Assembly: GCA_050954505.1 (NCBI GenBank)
Contig: JBPBPY010000243.1
Coordinates: forward strand, 1-6,924
DNA length: 6,924 nt
Source: JAQGMO01 sp050954505
GTDB lineage: Bacteria; Pseudomonadota; Gammaproteobacteria; Burkholderiales; Burkholderiaceae_D
Direction of reading: 5' to 3'
Position numbers and translations under genes: made by a program. Below are positions 6,631-6,924 of the stretch, in pieces. How positions within the stretch are numbered: position 1 is the stretch's first letter; each line of letters begins with the position of its first letter. The notes beneath the pieces were generated by a model, which was given only the letters and a program-made list of their open reading frames with translations, was not told where the DNA came from and did not search any database.

Positions 6631-6924
6631 TCAGAGCGAACGCACGTCGACAAAATGGCCGGCCACGCCGGCGGCAGCGGCCATGGCCGGGCTGACCAGG
6701 TGGGTGCGCCCGCCGGCGCCCTGGCGGCCTTCGAAATTGCGGTTCGAGGTCGAGGCGCAGCGCTCGCCCGGCTCGAGCCGGTCGGCATTCATGGCCAGGC
6801 ACATCGAACAGCCCGGCTCGCGCCACTCGAAACCGGCGTCGCGGAAGATCTTGTCGAGTCCTTCCTTTTCCGCCTGTGCCTTGACCAGGCCGGAGCCCGG
6901 CACCACCATTGCCAGTTTGACGTT
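6631..6924 (-). CDS. leuC: 3-isopropylmalate dehydratase, large subunit (C-terminal 97 residues only)
   Basis: The frame enters from the window edge and ends in a TGA at 6631-6633. The visible 97 residues begin NVKLAMVVPGSGLVK and include EPGCSMCLAMNADRL, where the two cysteines are two of the three ligands of the aconitase-type 4Fe-4S cluster. They continue with ERCASTSNRNFEGRQGAGG, the classic family signature, and end with GHFVDVRSL. This is the catalytic, iron-sulphur subunit of isopropylmalate isomerase and partners with LeuD, encoded immediately downstream. The upstream part, including the first cluster cysteine and any leu promoter, is outside the window. The gene is cut only by the window edge; nothing suggests it is broken. 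Confidence 0.97.
   Translation of the reverse strand, partial: NVKLAMVVPGSGLVKAQAEKEGLDKIFRDAGFEWREPGCSMCLAMNADRLEPGERCASTSNRNFEGRQGAGGRTHLVSPAMAAAAGVAGHFVDVRSL

Noticed and set aside
6086..6826. 246-codon minus-strand frame across leuC/leuD
   Set aside because: It is an out-of-frame shadow, rich in Arg/Ala/Pro; the leuC and leuD frames are unmistakable there.

Overview
The window reads as a stretch of a betaproteobacterial chromosome, most likely family Oxalobacteraceae or a close relative. The basis is the gene order leuC-leuD-leuB-asd-fimV, which I recall as typical of Burkholderiales, together with the moderately high-GC coding sequence and the close match of Asd and LeuB to the proteobacterial forms. 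The genus cannot be fixed from the sequence alone. Every supported gene lies on the minus strand, so transcription runs from high to low coordinates.

Layout in the direction of transcription: the 3' end of leuC (6924-6631, cut by the window edge), leuD (6603-5956), leuB (5883-4810), asd (4699-3560), a strong intrinsic terminator (3545-3499), a roughly 735-base non-coding block, and fimV (2762 to the window edge at 1, C-terminus missing). LeuC, LeuD and LeuB supply two consecutive steps of leucine synthesis: isopropylmalate isomerisation, then oxidative decarboxylation. Asd makes aspartate semialdehyde for lysine/diaminopimelate, threonine and methionine. The gaps are 27, 72 and 110 bases, with no convincing terminator inside, so leuCDB-asd can be one amino-acid biosynthesis transcript that ends at the asd terminator. 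FimV is an unrelated envelope protein: an inner-membrane, peptidoglycan-binding polar hub linked in other bacteria to type IV pili and twitching motility.

The least explained part is 2763-3498. It holds no convincing gene, looks less GC-rich than its surroundings, and begins with a near-consensus sigma70 promoter just downstream of the asd terminator. That promoter would give fimV a 5' leader of about 665 nt, or drive a separate small RNA. The leader contains several short perfect inverted repeats, and fimV itself has no visible Shine-Dalgarno sequence. I did not find a clearly novel multi-gene system; the regulatory candidates around this leader and in the leuB-asd gap are the observations most worth following.
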